From Tenrec ecaudatus (lineage: Eukaryota > Chordata > Mammalia > Afrosoricida > Tenrecidae): a stretch of DNA of 64,000 nt. Positions within the stretch are counted from its first letter, which is position 1. Every line of letters begins with the position of its first letter. The notes beneath the pieces were generated by a model. It searched no databases. It had not been told where the DNA came from and saw only the letters and a list, made by a program, of their open reading frames with translations. A program made the position numbers and the translations under genes. This document shows, piece after piece, positions 44,925 to 57,154 of the stretch. The DNA lies in the NCBI RefSeq assembly GCF_050624435.1, contig NC_134539.1:42254001-42318000 (forward strand), written 5' to 3'.

Positions 44925-45145
44925 GCTGCTCTTGCTGGTGCGATTGAGTCAGTGAGCCCACGTACAGCAGAAGGAAACACGGCCTCAGCCTGCAAAGGCA
45001 CCCTCACAACTGCTGTCGCCACGGTGTAAGGACATCTCCCCAAGGGCCTTCCTTTGTCTGCTGACCCGCTACGTTACCTAGCAGGAGATCCTTTTCCAGG
45101 GACCGATACCGCTGACGTCCAAAGTACATGTGATGAAGTGTTGAC
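44925..45145 (-). pseudogene. RTE-like LINE 3' fragment (antisense)
   Basis: gtgcgattgagtcagtgagc, caactgctgtcgccacggtg, gggccttcctttgtctgctg, gatccttttccagggaccg. Minus reading gives RSLEKDLLLGNVAGQ, a worn RTE C-terminal motif. Confidence 0.7.
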
Positions 45146-45149
45146 ATCT

Positions 45150-46139
45150 GGTTTCTCAAGACTATCCTGGTCTCTGCAAGCCTGTGCGTCTCCCAAGACA
45201 GATAACCAGGCATTCTCTGATGATCACCTTCCAGACACAATCACTGAAGACAAAATGGTGAAGAAAGCCGATGGTGCCCCACTATTAAGAGAGATAGCAT
45301 TTCAGGTCTTAAAGGCTTGAAGTTAAACAAGAGACCACCTAGCTGGGAAGCAAGAAAGCCCACATGGAAGAAGTACACCAGCCTGTACGATCACGAGGTA
45401 TTGACCAGATCAAGTATCAGGAAGCAGAAGACCCCAAATAACCATATCGCTGCAAACAGGGGAGGCCAGAGTGGAGACTCAAAGCCCATCTGTAGATAGT
45501 TGGACACCCCTTCACAGAAGGGTCACAAGGAAGGGACGAGCCAGCCACGATGTAATATAGCACCAATGAAACACACATGAAATATATAACATTCCTCTAG
45601 CTCTTTAAAGCTTCCCCTCCCCTCACTCTCATAACCTCAGTTCTACCTTAAGGATCCAGCTAGAGCAGAGCGCACACACGGGTACAGAGAAGAGTTCTTG
45701 GCACATGGAATCCAGGACAGACAAACCCTTCAGGACCAGTAAAAGGAGTAGCACTAACATAAGGCTAGGGGTAAGGCGAGGCGAGGAAAGGGGAACCAAT
45801 TGCAATGATCGGCATATAATACCACCACTTACCCCCACCCTGGGGGTGGGGTGGGGTGGGGGAACAAACAATAGAAACATAGGTGGAGGGAGACAGTGGA
45901 TGGTGTAAGATATGAAAATATTAATAATAATAATTTACAATTTATCAAGAGTTTATGAGAGGAGGAGGGTGGAGGAGGAAGGGAAAAAAGGGGAGCTAAT
46001 ACCAAGGGCTCAAGTAGGAAAATAATATTTTGTAAATGATGATGTACATATGTACAAATGTGGTCGAAATAATTGATGTATGGGTTGTTATAAGAGCTGA
46101 AGGAGCCCCCAATGAAATGATTTATTTAAAATTTTTTAA
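45150..46139 (+). mobile_element. L1-type retroposon 3' region, 990 bp
   Basis: Second long copy: atcactgaagacaaaatgg, ggtgaagaaagccgatggtg, ggtcttaaaggcttgaagtt, cacatggaagaagtacacc, gcccatctgtagatagttgg, gaatccaggacagacaaac, caatttatcaagagtttatg, and an AATGAAATGATT end. G-run at 45840-45860. Confidence 0.88.
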
Positions 46140-46199
46140 GAGTTCCATTTCATTTCTTTTCTAGAGTACATTCCACATTTAAAACTGTCTCGTATCACT

Positions 46200-46382
46200 T
46201 TGAGGGAGGACTGATGGAGCTGTGGGTTAAAAGTCTGGCGGCGAGGTTGGCAGCTCAAAGCAGTAACCCCCCCTCTGGGGAGAGAAGAGGCTACCTGCTT
46301 CAGTAAGATGTACAGTCTCAGAAACTCGAGTAAGGGTCAGTATGACTCTGGATCGACTCAATGCTCATGGACTTTTGTTTTT
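46200..46382 (+). repeat. Afrotherian SINE, diverged
   Basis: ggaggactgatggagctgtg head, ctgcttcagtaagatgtacag body, tgactctggatcgactcaat tail. Confidence 0.75.
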
Positions 46383-46384
46383 TG

Positions 46385-46655
46385 TCAGCTCCATTAGCAA
46401 AGGAAGGTCCACAAAGATTTTCTGTGGCCTTTTCATTATTGTTGATTCTGCTCTGAGGAGGCAGCTCTTCCTCGGTTGTATTTTGAGTGACTTCCAACTT
46501 GAGGGGCTCCATCTTCTGGCACAATATCAGACAATGTTCCATTGTTTTTAAAAAATATTTTCCATGACTAATCTCCCAGGAACAGACCACTTTTTTCTTC
46601 TTCTTAATCTCTCCTGGCCTGGAAGTTTGATGACACCTGTCCAGCGTGGTATTTG
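46385..46655. other. Unassigned sequence
   Basis: A 113-codon minus frame (46318-46659) was checked and not recognised. Confidence 0.4.
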
Positions 46656-46659
46656 ACAT

Positions 46660-46797
46660 GCCAGTTCAAGTAGAAAGTGTTTTGAAAATGATGATGGCAA
46701 CATATGTACAAATGTGTTGGACACAATGGATGGATGGATGGATGGATGGATTGGGATAAGAGCTCTAAGAGTCCAGAATAAAATGATTTTTTAAAAG
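46660..46797 (+). mobile_element. L1-type retroposon 3' tip
   Basis: gttcaagtagaaagtgtttt, gtacaaatgtgttggacac, then a (GGAT)n expansion at 46727-46750 and the AATAAAATGATTTTTT end. Confidence 0.85.
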
Positions 46798-46927
46798 AGA
46801 AATGCCAGTGACATAGCTTCCAATATGATAGCAACATGCCAGCTGCCTCAGTATAGCAAATTGAACAGATAAATGGTGGCTTTCTCTACATCACTTCTCT
46901 GACACTGAATTGCACTACAATGAGCAC

Positions 46928-46968
46928 TGTGTGTGTGTGTGTGTATGAGAGAGAGAGAGAGAGAGAAT
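46928..46968. repeat. (GT)n(GA)n microsatellite
   Basis: GT run followed by GA run. Confidence 0.9.
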
Positions 46969-46969
46969 T

Positions 46970-47745
46970 GTTGGACTACATTTCAGAAGTATATGAGTGT
47001 GTTGATGGTAGAAAGGGATTTAGACTTGAGTAAAAGTTAAAGTGAGGGTTAGAATCACAAATGTGTTTTATGTGAGTTTATTATCAGAGGTCTCTAAGTA
47101 CAAAGACTCAAATCTCTCTCGTGTTGCTCATTCCATGTTTCCTAGAACAAACTTTGCTTTTTCTTGGCATCTTCTTACTGCTAAGCATATTGGATTAAAC
47201 ATAGACACTTATCTCCATTCCCTCGCCACACCTGATTAACAATAAGTCTAATCCGTCCTCAACACCAATCACCTGTCTTCTGCCTCCTCCACAACACTGA
47301 CATTGTTCTTGACCTAGTCACTGCCGAAACGTCACACTGCTAAGTAAAACTATCTCACATGAAAATGTGTTTGTTATTATCAGCTACATATAACCATGAT
47401 AACAGGCAAAGGAGAGAAGCTCGGAGAGAGAGAGAAGCAGAGATCGGAGATTGGGGGAGGGATTGCAAGGAAGCTGCAGGAGGCTTCTGCAGAACTAAGG
47501 AGATCTAAAGGAGTAGGGTTTGGGGACCAAACAGGTGGGTAAAAGGCACTTTCATGAAGTTTTGCTAAACGGTGTACAATCACATCTTCGGCTCCCCATA
47601 AAATCTTCAGTACAATACCATCTTATTCACTGATGTTCTTGAAGTGGGTGCACAGTTATCTATAACACCCCACTGTTCTGCGAGGAACCTCACAGAGAGT
47701 GTGGCGAAGAGCAAAGAATTCTGGGGCTCAGTTGGCTAAGCCACC
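46970..47745. other. Unassigned sequence
   Basis: GA-rich short patch at 47420-47445. Otherwise nothing recognised. Confidence 0.45.
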
Positions 47746-47749
47746 CAGC

Positions 47750-48830
47750 AGCCTCTCAATTCTCGAATTATTTGATTTCTCCAGAGCTAGTTATTGTCCA
47801 TCATTCCCTTCGTGACACAGTCCTCGCTGACTTCTATGATGCCACACTTCCTGGTTTTCCACGTGCTTCCCAGATCTTTCATCATCCACTTTGTCGGGTT
47901 CTCTTTCTCTTGCCCATTCCTTAAATACTGACAAACTTCAGGGCTTCTTCCTTAAATCTCTTCATCCTGTTCATCCAAATATTTCATTGTGAGCTACAGA
48001 TTTTATATCCTCATGGCTCCAAATCCCATTTTCAAAGCGCAGGCTTCCACTTGCATGTCCCACAAGCATGCTAAACTCGAAATCGAATCGCCAACATCCC
48101 TTCCTCTCACATCCGAACTGTTCCTCTTGCTTTGCTCCCTACGAGTGAATGATGCCACCCAGCTTCCCAGGGCAGAAGCCTCTTCTTCCTCTCTGACTCC
48201 TTTCTCTCCCTCCCACCAGCCAACAGTTCATCAGCAAGTCCCAGCAGTCGGAACGCTTCAGACTGTCTTTTTCCCCATCCCCACCACCATTATATTCACT
48301 CACTCTCATCACCTTTGCTTGGATTACCCCCAAAAAACGTTGACTTGGTCTTCTTGCTATCCGTCTTACATTTAAGCCCTCTTCTATACTGATCTCTATA
48401 TTCTCATCAAAGGGCTCTTTCTAAAAGGTAAATGTGGTCATGTCACTCCTTGTTTAAAACATTTCAACAACTCTCCCTGTGGCCTGCAGCCTAAAGTCCA
48501 GATCCACGGAATGATTTACAAGGCTTTTGGTTACGACCTTTCCAGACTCACAGGGAGGCACTGTTTCCCGGGTCCTATATCCTGGCTCTATCCAATTGGT
48601 TCTATAAATTTGATCAGTTCTTCCTCATTTTATTCCACCTGTACCATTGTGCCCACCAGGCTAACCCCCTTTCTTCTGGCGAGGTCCCTTCTCAGTATTT
48701 AATAACATGTGTTTCATTTTTAAGAAATTTTTCCTGACTCTCGCTGTTCAGGTGGGTGATCATCTTAAATTCTACCCACCCCCTTTCTACAGAGTGCTTT
48801 TTCCATTGCCTGGGAATTAGGGATTTTCTT
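47750..48830 (-). mobile_element. Old LINE-like remnant (antisense)
   Basis: About 1 kb of pyrimidine-rich text with old mammalian LINE phrases: catgctaaactcgaaatcg, gtggtcatgtcactccttg, ttaaaacatttcaacaactc, cctaaagtccagatccac, gatttacaaggcttttgg. Could be L2, HAL1 or old L1; no reading frame survives. Confidence 0.45.
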
Positions 48831-48834
48831 GCAT

Positions 48835-49740
48835 AGGCATCAGAGCATACCTGTATTTTGACATTCGCCCAGCTGAGAGGTGGTACCTCTTCTCCTGTCT
48901 CGGGAATTTGATGGACCCTGATTCAACTCATGGCAAGGAACAGAATGCAGTAGAAGCGATGCTGTGTGATTTCTGAAACTCCATTAGAAAAGCCCCCAAC
49001 TTCTGTAGTTCTCTCTAGGGATTCTCGCTAGCAAAACCCCGTCACTGTGCAGTGAAGAACTGGGGAAACTACATAGGCAGCCCCCCATTAGGTATTCTAG
49101 CCATGGCCCTGGCCAAAATCTCGGTTGACAGCCAGCATCAACCCTCAGTCAGGCCTCGGAAGACTTGGAATAGAGAAAAACTGATATTTTGAGCCCCACC
49201 CAAATCACAGATCCGTGAGCAAAATAAACAATGAGTTTTGTTTTCAATACTAACTTTGTTTGGGGTGATATTTTTAGGCTACAGTGCATTTGTTCCTTTC
49301 CAAGTAGCATTTGTTCCTTTCCCAGTAGACCCTGTGCCTTTGAAGACCGCCTAGCATAGTGCCTGGTGCACAACAGGTACTTAGTAAACATTCACTAAAT
49401 CATTGCAGAAGAAAGAATAAAAGTGTTTCCAGCTTTTGAGAAAGCCAGTTCAGAGGAAGGAGGAGTGAACATCACTGAATAGACACAGGCCACGTTGAGA
49501 CTGGAGGAAGGAATTAAAAGAAGATAGATTACTATAGAAATAGGTCCTGGAACTCACCTACATTGGACTACACATAAAATCTTAGTTTTCACTCTTCATT
49601 GAAGTTTATTATTTTTTTGAAAGTGCCCGTGGGATACATGTATGCAGGGAACATCATCAGGAGAGTTCACCAAAAAGGAATAATAGATTGTATGTTCACA
49701 GATGGAAGAAAGCATCACTGCTCCAAGTCAAACACACACA
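48835..49740. other. Unassigned sequence
   Basis: A short direct repeat, tttgttcctttcc with aagtagca/cagtagac, at 49288-49330. Otherwise nothing recognised. Confidence 0.45.
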
Positions 49741-49744
49741 CATG

Positions 49745-50300
49745 CTGCGGTAGTTATATAAATCTGGTGTCAATTTGGGACTTGATAGGATTAAGAGTCA
49801 AGGGGTGGAGTCTAGTCTGTTCATCGGATCATTGTCAATGAGGCCTCTGTGTAGGCATGACCTTTTCCTGAGAATTCTGGGAATTTCTGGATTTCCCCCC
49901 TTGGAATCAGGAGAGACTCTCTGCTCACTCCCTTAGAGATGCTCTACTGACAAGACACATGGCATTACTCTGATAGACCCCTTCCCTGGGAACTGGAGAA
50001 GCCACGTGGAGACCCTGCCAGCGCTGAGATGCTTACAACGCCACTGGATCCAAAGACTTTCTACCCACTGGCCTGTGATTGTCCTGCATTCTGCATCATT
50101 GCATGTGTTTCGTGAGTCTGAAGAGGACTTTATAGGTTGGTATCAGACATATAGGCTAATATCGGACTTAAGGATGTGGACTGGACTGGGTTGGGATGCT
50201 TTCTTAATGTACAATTACACTATATAATTAAACTCTCCCTGATACACATATGAGTTTCTTTGGAATTGTTTCTCTAGTCTAACCAGACTAACACATGCAG
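49745..50300 (+). mobile_element. LTR-like dispersed repeat, copy 2
   Basis: Near full length when compared with the inverse of 56221-56745: ggggtggagtctagtctgtt, gcctctgtgtaggcatgacc, gccacgtggagaccctgcca, gcattctgcatcattgcatg, gagtctgaagaggacttta, and the end ttgtttctctagtctaacc followed by agactaacac. Confidence 0.7.
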
Positions 50301-50301
50301 A

Positions 50302-52230
50302 GCAGCTTTACAGGATAACGGTTCTGATAGAACTAGAAAAAACACCTACTCCGGTCTCATAGTCTTTATTTACATTTAAAAAGCACTTCCTTTCTGGAAA
50401 ACCACTAGGTCTACATTTCAGTCTAGCTAAGCCCAGGCGAGATAGTCGTGGGTCCATGTTGCTGAGCGCCTCTGCAGGTGTCCGCATGCTTTCAGCTCAC
50501 ATCTAGAAGTGGCTACTGTACTGGTAGAGATTTTCAACTTTTCTGAAAGTCTGACCAGAGAGGACAAGAGGCATTGTTCATTGTAATTCACAAGGGTAGC
50601 TATTTGGTGAGTCATTGTGACAGGAAAAAGAATTTCCAAATCCTTCCTCTAAGAAGTATCTCTGACAGAATTCTATCATAATTTATGTCCTGGGTTCCAG
50701 AGTTCACCAAGGATAGGAGACAAGATGTTCCTGGATACACAAGCAAGGCAAATCACTCAGTTCTCTGATACCGAGCGCTATATAAACGGAGCGTTGTAGT
50801 TACAGCTGATGTGCTCCTCTCTTGGGCTGTCACTCAACAAACAACAGAAATTGATCATATTTATGTATTTGATATAGGAACGGGTTTCAAAAAATTCATA
50901 GGAAAGAATTGAAGATAATGGAATTTCTCCAAATTTTTTTGAAGCATACATATGTATGATCTTTAATTCGCTCACTTAATGAGTGGGAAAAGAATTCAGA
51001 ATTATATTTTGATTTCTATAATAAATCAGAATGCCTGTCTTGTGTCATGCTATTTAGTGCATTATTTTCATTTTTCTCATATATTCAGGATATGCCTAGA
51101 TACAAATATGTGGACCGCCTATGTGTATCAGGTACTGTAGCAGATACTTGAGAAACAAAAGCGAGCACGCCCAAAATGCCCTCAGGGAGTCTGAAGAAGC
51201 TAAACATTTGGTGGGGTGAATCTTAAGATAGTTTTAGAAGAAAGCCCAAAGAATTTTTGCTTATTTGGCATTTCGCCCTATCGTGGAACAAATAAATTTC
51301 ACAGCTTTAAAGGTACAGAACAGTGCACACCAAAACACTTCTTGAATTAAGTTATCTTAAAATACCACAAGATCCCTTGGGCACCATGTAGTATTCTTCT
51401 TCCCCCTGACCTGGGAATTCTCCATGAACATGGTGTTTACATGTTAAGCAATAGCAACACCCTCTCGTCAAGTTAAATTACATAAGGAGAATGATAAATA
51501 GCACAAACCTGTGAGAGGTGAAGAATCCCAGAGGCCTTCTGATTTGGTCTCCCTCATGCACACACATCACCCCTATAAAAGCTTTGCAGAATCCTAGGGT
51601 CCTGGGTGAAAATCACGGGCAGAATGTCCCAGAGTCCCTGGAACTCTGGAAGCTCGGACAGATGACGTGTAGTTGTCTCCCTAAGAACTTGAGGAATCTG
51701 GCCTGTCACTTCACGTCTCAGCTTCTCAATCAGCCAACCTGTAAGCACACGGTGACCTTGCCCTTGTAGACTCTGAGCTTGGGTCTGTGTGTACACTCTG
51801 TGCTTATTCAACCTCAAACCTCCTTTCCTACCACAAGGTCTGACACAAAATGACAGGAGTGGGTATGTGAACAAAGAGGCTGGGAGCAACTGAGGAAAAG
51901 GGAAAACCAGAGGTAGGAGGAGTGGGATTGCAAGCCCTGATCCTTCCTGGCCCAGACACGTGAACATGCATGCACAGGCACAACCACATATCCCTTACCC
52001 GTATTCCGGGCATGCGAGTGACAGCTGTGGGATGTCCTGCCTGGGTCTCTCCTTGTTCTTGACAATGTGTGTTCTGGGGCCACTTCTCACAACGTGAAGC
52101 ATTATTTAAACCCTTGTAAAGTTGACCTATTCTTATTCCATCATCCCCTAACTTCTCACATTTTCTCCTTCTCCCTTCTATGCTTAAGCTTGGCATTCAA
52201 TGCATTTGCTTCCTCGCTAACCTTCAGGTG
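50302..52230. other. Unassigned sequence
   Basis: No gene recognised. A 137-codon minus frame (51554-51967) has no known domain. Mostly AT-rich to 51500, then moderate GC. Confidence 0.4.
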
Positions 52231-52246
52231 TCCTGCATCTTGAGAG

Positions 52247-52430
52247 CAGGGGTGGGAACCCTTTTTTCTGGCAAGGGCTGTTTGAATATTCCACTTGGAA
52301 CTTTATTTGATGGCCATCATGGTCAGACCTTTCATTAGCTCACCCTTGATGTGAAACCTGGAGCTGCTTGTCTTCGGTGAGGCCGGCGACGTTAGCTGGC
52401 ATTGACTTCGACAGCCGGATATGGCCCCTG
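52247..52430. mobile_element. hAT-type MITE with target duplication
   Basis: 184-bp element starting caggggtgggaac and ending ggcccctg, so the termini are CAGGGG...CCCCTG. Flanks are cttgagag (52239-52246) and ctttagag (52431-52438), 7 of 8 identical, as expected for the 8-bp target duplication of hAT transposons. It contains no coding capacity. Confidence 0.75.
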
Positions 52431-52439
52431 CTTTAGAGC

Positions 52440-53360
52440 TTCGCCCACGTGTGTTGTGCTGCACTGGGTCTGCTCTGGATTGTTAACGTCCTTGCTGGAA
52501 TCAGACATGTGATATTAAAAACAGAACTACCGATCAAGTGTGACCATCAAAGTACAGTGGGACAGGTAGCTCCATTCGAGAAGGCTATTGTGCATCTATT
52601 ATTAAGCAACCACTTTATCCAGTTCACATGAGTGCTATTTTAAATTGCCTAAAACCCCAGTGTCTTCTTTTCATGAACTAACAGGAGGTCAGCTTTCTAA
52701 TCTGTGTCCGCCTATTGTTTAAAGCACAGCCTTAGGGCTTTACATGAATCTTCATTTAAAAAAAAAAAGAAAAGAAAACCAGTGATTAGTTTTGGATGAT
52801 GATCTGGCCTGCTAGTTTCTTGATTTTCTCAAAATCTTTATTCTGATGTTCACGGTATTCAAGATCTTTCAAGATTTTGCGTACAGGCACGTGCAAATTC
52901 TATCCAGGTTAAGTAGGATCGTTTAGAGTTCTAAGACACACCTTATTTACTTCCCCAAGTTGACCTTGGCTCATTAATCACTTGTTTAACTAACAATAAA
53001 TACTATTCCATTGAGTTTTCTCCATCTTGGCTCCCCAAAGCACTTTAACTTTACTGAAATCGTGGCACACCAATTTTAAAGCGTTGCTCTTTTCTCTCAC
53101 TGTCGATCCCATCACAAAGGGACCGGGGCTAGTTTGGCATGCCTTGCTGTTAATAAACTCAGGCTGCTTTCTTTGCTATGGACTTACAAGCCATCTGTTT
53201 CACTATCTGATGCCAGAGTTTCAGCATCAAATTCTCCAGTTTCAAGAATTTACTTTTCCCCCAATCTTCAAAGTCAAATATGCTACATGTTAAACTGAAT
53301 TTTGTTGTATTTTTATTAAGGAAGCTTAAGTAATTAGAATACAATTTTAAATACACTCAC
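52440..53360. other. Unassigned sequence
   Basis: A-rich patch at 52757-52780. No gene recognised. Confidence 0.5.
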
Positions 53361-53361
53361 T

Positions 53362-53540
53362 GAATGCCACCAAATTGACTCATAGCAACCCTATTGGACA
53401 GAGTAGAAAATCCTTTGTGGGTTTCCAAGACTGGAACTCTTTAGAATGCCCCATCTCTCTCTGTGGAGTAGCTGGTGGGTTTGAACTGCAGACCTTCTGG
53501 TTAACAGCCCAACATATAACACACTACACCACCAGGGCTC
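53362..53540 (-). repeat. SINE (antisense)
   Basis: tgccaccaaattgactcatag, ggacagagtagaaaatcc, gaccttctggttaacagccc, and the ccaccagggctc end. Confidence 0.88.
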
Positions 53541-53586
53541 AGTAACTAGCATAGAAGTTTAAATACATTACTTTCAGATGTCAAAA

Positions 53587-54224
53587 TACCGTATATATTT
53601 GAGTATAAGCTGACCCGAATATCAGCCGAGGCACCTAATTTTACCACACAAACTGCATTAAAAATGTGCTGAAAAATCTGGCTTACAGTCAGGGTGCAGT
53701 ATAGCAACAATGAAACATACAACTTTTCTCTAGTTCTTTAATCTTCCTCTTCCCACCCACCCCCCACTATCATGATCCCAATTCTACCTTACAAATTCAG
53801 CTAGACCAGAGGATGTACCCTGGTACAGATCAGAGCTTGAAACACAGGGAATCCAGGACAGATGAACCCCTCAGGACCAATAATGAGAGTAGCAATACCA
53901 GGAGGGGAAGGGGCGGTGGGGGGAAAAAGGGGGAAACCGATTACCATGATCTACATATAACCCCCTCCCTGGGAGATAGACAACAGAAAAGTGGGTGAAG
54001 GGAGACATTGGACATTGTAATTATCAAGGGTTCATGAGGGAGGGAGGGGGAAAATGAGGAGCTGATGTCAAGGGCTCAAGTTGAAAGAAAATATTTTGAA
54101 AATGATGATGGCAACAAATGTACAAATGGGCTTGATGCAATGGATGATGGATGGATGGATTGTGAAGGAAAAAAAACAGTTCATGGAGGAAAAAAACTTG
54201 ACTTATGCATGATTATATATGGTA
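53587..54224. mobile_element. Inverted-repeat DNA element split by retroposon
   Basis: Left end taccgtatatatttgagtat (53587) pairs with the right end tgattatatatggta (54210-54224): TACCGTATATA against TACCATATATA, followed by related GTATAAG/GCATAAG. Interior left text is cagccgaggcacctaatttt. The L1-type retroposon 53689-54175 sits inside, so this element is older than it. Confidence 0.65.
53689..54175 (+). mobile_element. L1-type retroposon 3' end inside DNA element
   Basis: cagggtgcagtatagcaaca to gatggatggattgtg. It lacks the usual last 30 bp and poly(A) signal (ending at ggattgtg), then runs into A-rich sequence. Confidence 0.85.
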
Positions 54225-54229
54225 GGTGC

Positions 54230-55060
54230 TTAATGGTGCATCAGTCCTATCATAACTCGAGAGTTGAGGAAAGATGGTGATAAGTGGCTTTCCTGGGTCA
54301 CAATGCCATTATGTCATCACTGTGGTTCCTTGCTGTTGGCCTGGTTTCCTTTCAAAGCTCCTGCATCAACTACAGGTGCTACACACAAAGGCAGAGCCCA
54401 AACCAGTAGGCGTGCACAAAGAGCTTCATAATTGCACAAATGGCAAAATTACCTACTAGACAGAAACTACATCAAGATAAAATCAGCCAAACAACCACTT
54501 CCCTAGAATACCATAGATGGATGCACAGCAAGTGCTACCAATGGAGGTGGAAAAACTTTATGAGCAAGCCTTGGAGGTTTATGTTTCAGTGTAGGAAGCT
54601 GACCTCTTGGAATTTTTCTAGTTTTATGTGTCTGCCTGTGCTTCCCACACCCTTCTTGTTTGCTGTCTTCAAAACAAACCCTAACTGAATTCCATAACAT
54701 GAAGTTTCCTCTTAAGTTCAGATCATACAAAACTTCTAGAGAAATATACAACATGGCCCCTCTCCCAGAGAGAATAATGCAAACCAAACTCTATAGCTCC
54801 CCTAGTACCATCACCATACAGGAAACAACTGCCGACACCACCCCCACCCTACCCCCAATTCCTAAACAATCATTGAGCCTGCGGGCCAAGAGGAAGAGAA
54901 ACAAAAGTTGCTTTGATCAGGAAAAGTATTTCAGGAAGCCTTAAGAAAATATAAGGAGGCTGACATAGTACTTTTTATTTAACTAGAATATTCGGGGACG
55001 GGGTTCTGCTTTGGGGTTTTGCTTTTAATTTCATTGATTAAAGAGTTGTCGTGTTGCTGA
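54230..55060. other. Unassigned sequence
   Basis: No recognised gene. A C-rich patch at 54835-54862. Confidence 0.5.
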
Positions 55061-55062
55061 GC

Positions 55063-55262
55063 AGGAGCCCTGGTGACATAGCAGGTGGGCTTCTAGCAAC
55101 ATCAGCAGTTCCAATTTACCAAGCCTTCCATTCCGTGGGGGTAGAGATGAGAACTTGTGTTCCCATAAAGATTTCCAGCCTCTGAAACTCACAGACGGCC
55201 GTTCTGTTGTCTTATAGGATCTCTTTAAGTAGGAATCAACTCAGTGGAAGTGAGTGAGATGT
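55063..55262 (+). repeat. Afrotherian SINE
   Basis: aggagccctggtgacatagc head, internal loss around box B, tail gtaggaatcaactcagtgg. Confidence 0.85.
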
Positions 55263-55315
55263 ACTGAAATACTTCATTTCCATTTGCATGCCATTTGGAG
55301 ACACAGGGTGAGGTA

Positions 55316-55485
55316 AGTCATTCATGGACAACATTGCTAACTGGAAAGTTGGGAATTCAAGTCTACCCAGCAATGCCTCAGAAGAAAGACCTTTAATCTG
55401 CTTCCAGAAGATCAGCCCTTGAAATCCTAGTTCTACCTGCCTCAGGTGGAGTCATCGCGAGCCAGAGTCCACTCGGTTCAATAGG
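55316..55485 (+). repeat. Older SINE subfamily
   Basis: attgctaactggaaagttgg, aatctgcttccagaagatc, ggagtcatcgcgagccagag, tccactcggttcaat. The ctgcttcc body matches the older type at 43390. Confidence 0.6.
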
Positions 55486-55489
55486 TGAA

Positions 55490-56218
55490 GGGATGGAGAG
55501 GAACTCCTGGCTTCCAAGGGAGGTAGGACAGATAGGGGAAAGGTTGATTACAAAGGTACCGCAAAAGCATTACTTTGGGGGAGTGATGGGACTGTTTGGA
55601 ATCTAATTTTGGTGGCGGTTACATGATTCTATGTATTAATCAACATCCAAAGAACTAACTATATAGCAAAAGTATTACATTTTACAGTTCAAACTTTAAA
55701 AAAAAGAAAGATACACATACCTATCAATATAGAATTAAGCTTTGTGTGATAGAGACCCCCTGGGCTGGGTGGATGTTCAGGTGACCAAAGTTCTGTTTCT
55801 GCTAGCTCCATGCCCCTTTCTAGCACGATGATTTTTTGCTACTAGAAATCATTTAACAATGACTCGAGGGCACTTGCTTGCTTTGGGAAGTAGAACACAC
55901 AGGTTTGGGGAGATGTTAACTTCCCTTGGTGTTCCACCGTCTCTGGGACCTCTGGGTCACATTAGAAGGCATGGCACCACAGCCTCCCATAGCTCACTGC
56001 TTCCTCTTCCGTAGCCTCTCCTGACACCTCACGCTTCCAACAAGCTAATGTATTTTTAAACTAATTTTACTGAAGCATGAATGTGTTTATGTATTCAGAC
56101 CTTGCATTGTAGGCAAAGTAGACAATTATACTCTTAGATATACTTAATGAGCCCCATAATCAGGGTCTTGAGGGAGCAACAGATAGTTGTCTGCAACTAG
56201 ATCGGCAACATATGAGGG
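55490..56218. other. Unassigned sequence
   Basis: Nothing recognised. Confidence 0.5.
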
Positions 56219-56220
56219 GG

Positions 56221-56745
56221 TGTATTAGTCCAGGTAGACTAGAGAAACAAATCTAGGGAGACTCATATATGTGTAGGAAAGAGTTTTATATCAAAGAGTA
56301 ATTGTATATTAAGAAAACACCCTAGCCCAGTCCAGAACAAATCCATAAGTCCAATATTAGCCCATATGTCTGAGACTAGTCTATAAATTCCTCTTCAGAC
56401 TCACACAACACATACAATGATGCCGAATGCAGGAAGATCACGGGCCAGTGGGTGGAAAGTCTTGTGGATCCAATGGCAGTGGAAGCATCTCAACACTGGG
56501 GTGGGTCTCCACGTGACCCCTTCAGCTCCAGGACTCTGGCTCCATCATTTTAGGTCCATGGGGCTTGTCATCAGAAATGCCAAGCAGGGAGAGTGTGGTC
56601 CACCTCCAGGGAGGAAGACAGGAGTTCCCAGAATCTTCAGGAGAAGGCCATGCCCACACAGAGGTCTCTCTGGCTATGACCTGATTGACAGACTAGACTC
56701 CACCCCTTTGAAAGTTAACAGGAGATGATGTAACCGCCACAGGGG
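56221..56745 (-). mobile_element. LTR-like dispersed repeat, copy 3 (inverted)
   Basis: gtgtattagtccaggtagac start, ctagagaaacaaatctaggg, ccatatgtctgagactagtc, aatgatgccgaatgcaggaa, ccagtgggtggaaagtcttg, cacagaggtctctctggct, gactccacccctttgaaag, ending at taaccgccaca. Read on the minus strand, it starts TGTGGCGGTTA and ends ...CTAATACA, i.e. TG...CA termini. Confidence 0.75.
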
Positions 56746-56749
56746 GCAT

Positions 56750-57150
56750 CAAAAGGTTCCTGGATGAACAAAATAAAAAGGTAATGGACCTTTTCCATGA
56801 ATGTTTTGAAGCTCTGTCATTGAATTATCGATGCTGAGTCTCCCACCTATAGCTGTTCTCTGCAACTTTGGCTCTGCCCGAGTTTCCTGTAAATGGGTCC
56901 TATGATAGAGGGGAGAAATCTTCCTATCATGCTAGTCTTTAGTGTCTCTTTTCTTAAGGTTTAATGTATTTTTCAAATTTAATGCATACTTTTACTTTTA
57001 GTGCCCTTTTAAATTTAACTAAGTCTATTGCTCTTGGTTACAACAAATATTTCTTGTTAGGATTTTCCCTCACTCTTTCTATGTGATGAATTCGATTGTG
57101 CATGCCTCATTTCCAATTCATAGTCTCTTTCATTGGTGGCCCCTATCTCT
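56750..57150. other. Unassigned sequence
   Basis: Nothing recognised. Confidence 0.5.
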
Positions 57151-57154
57151 AATG

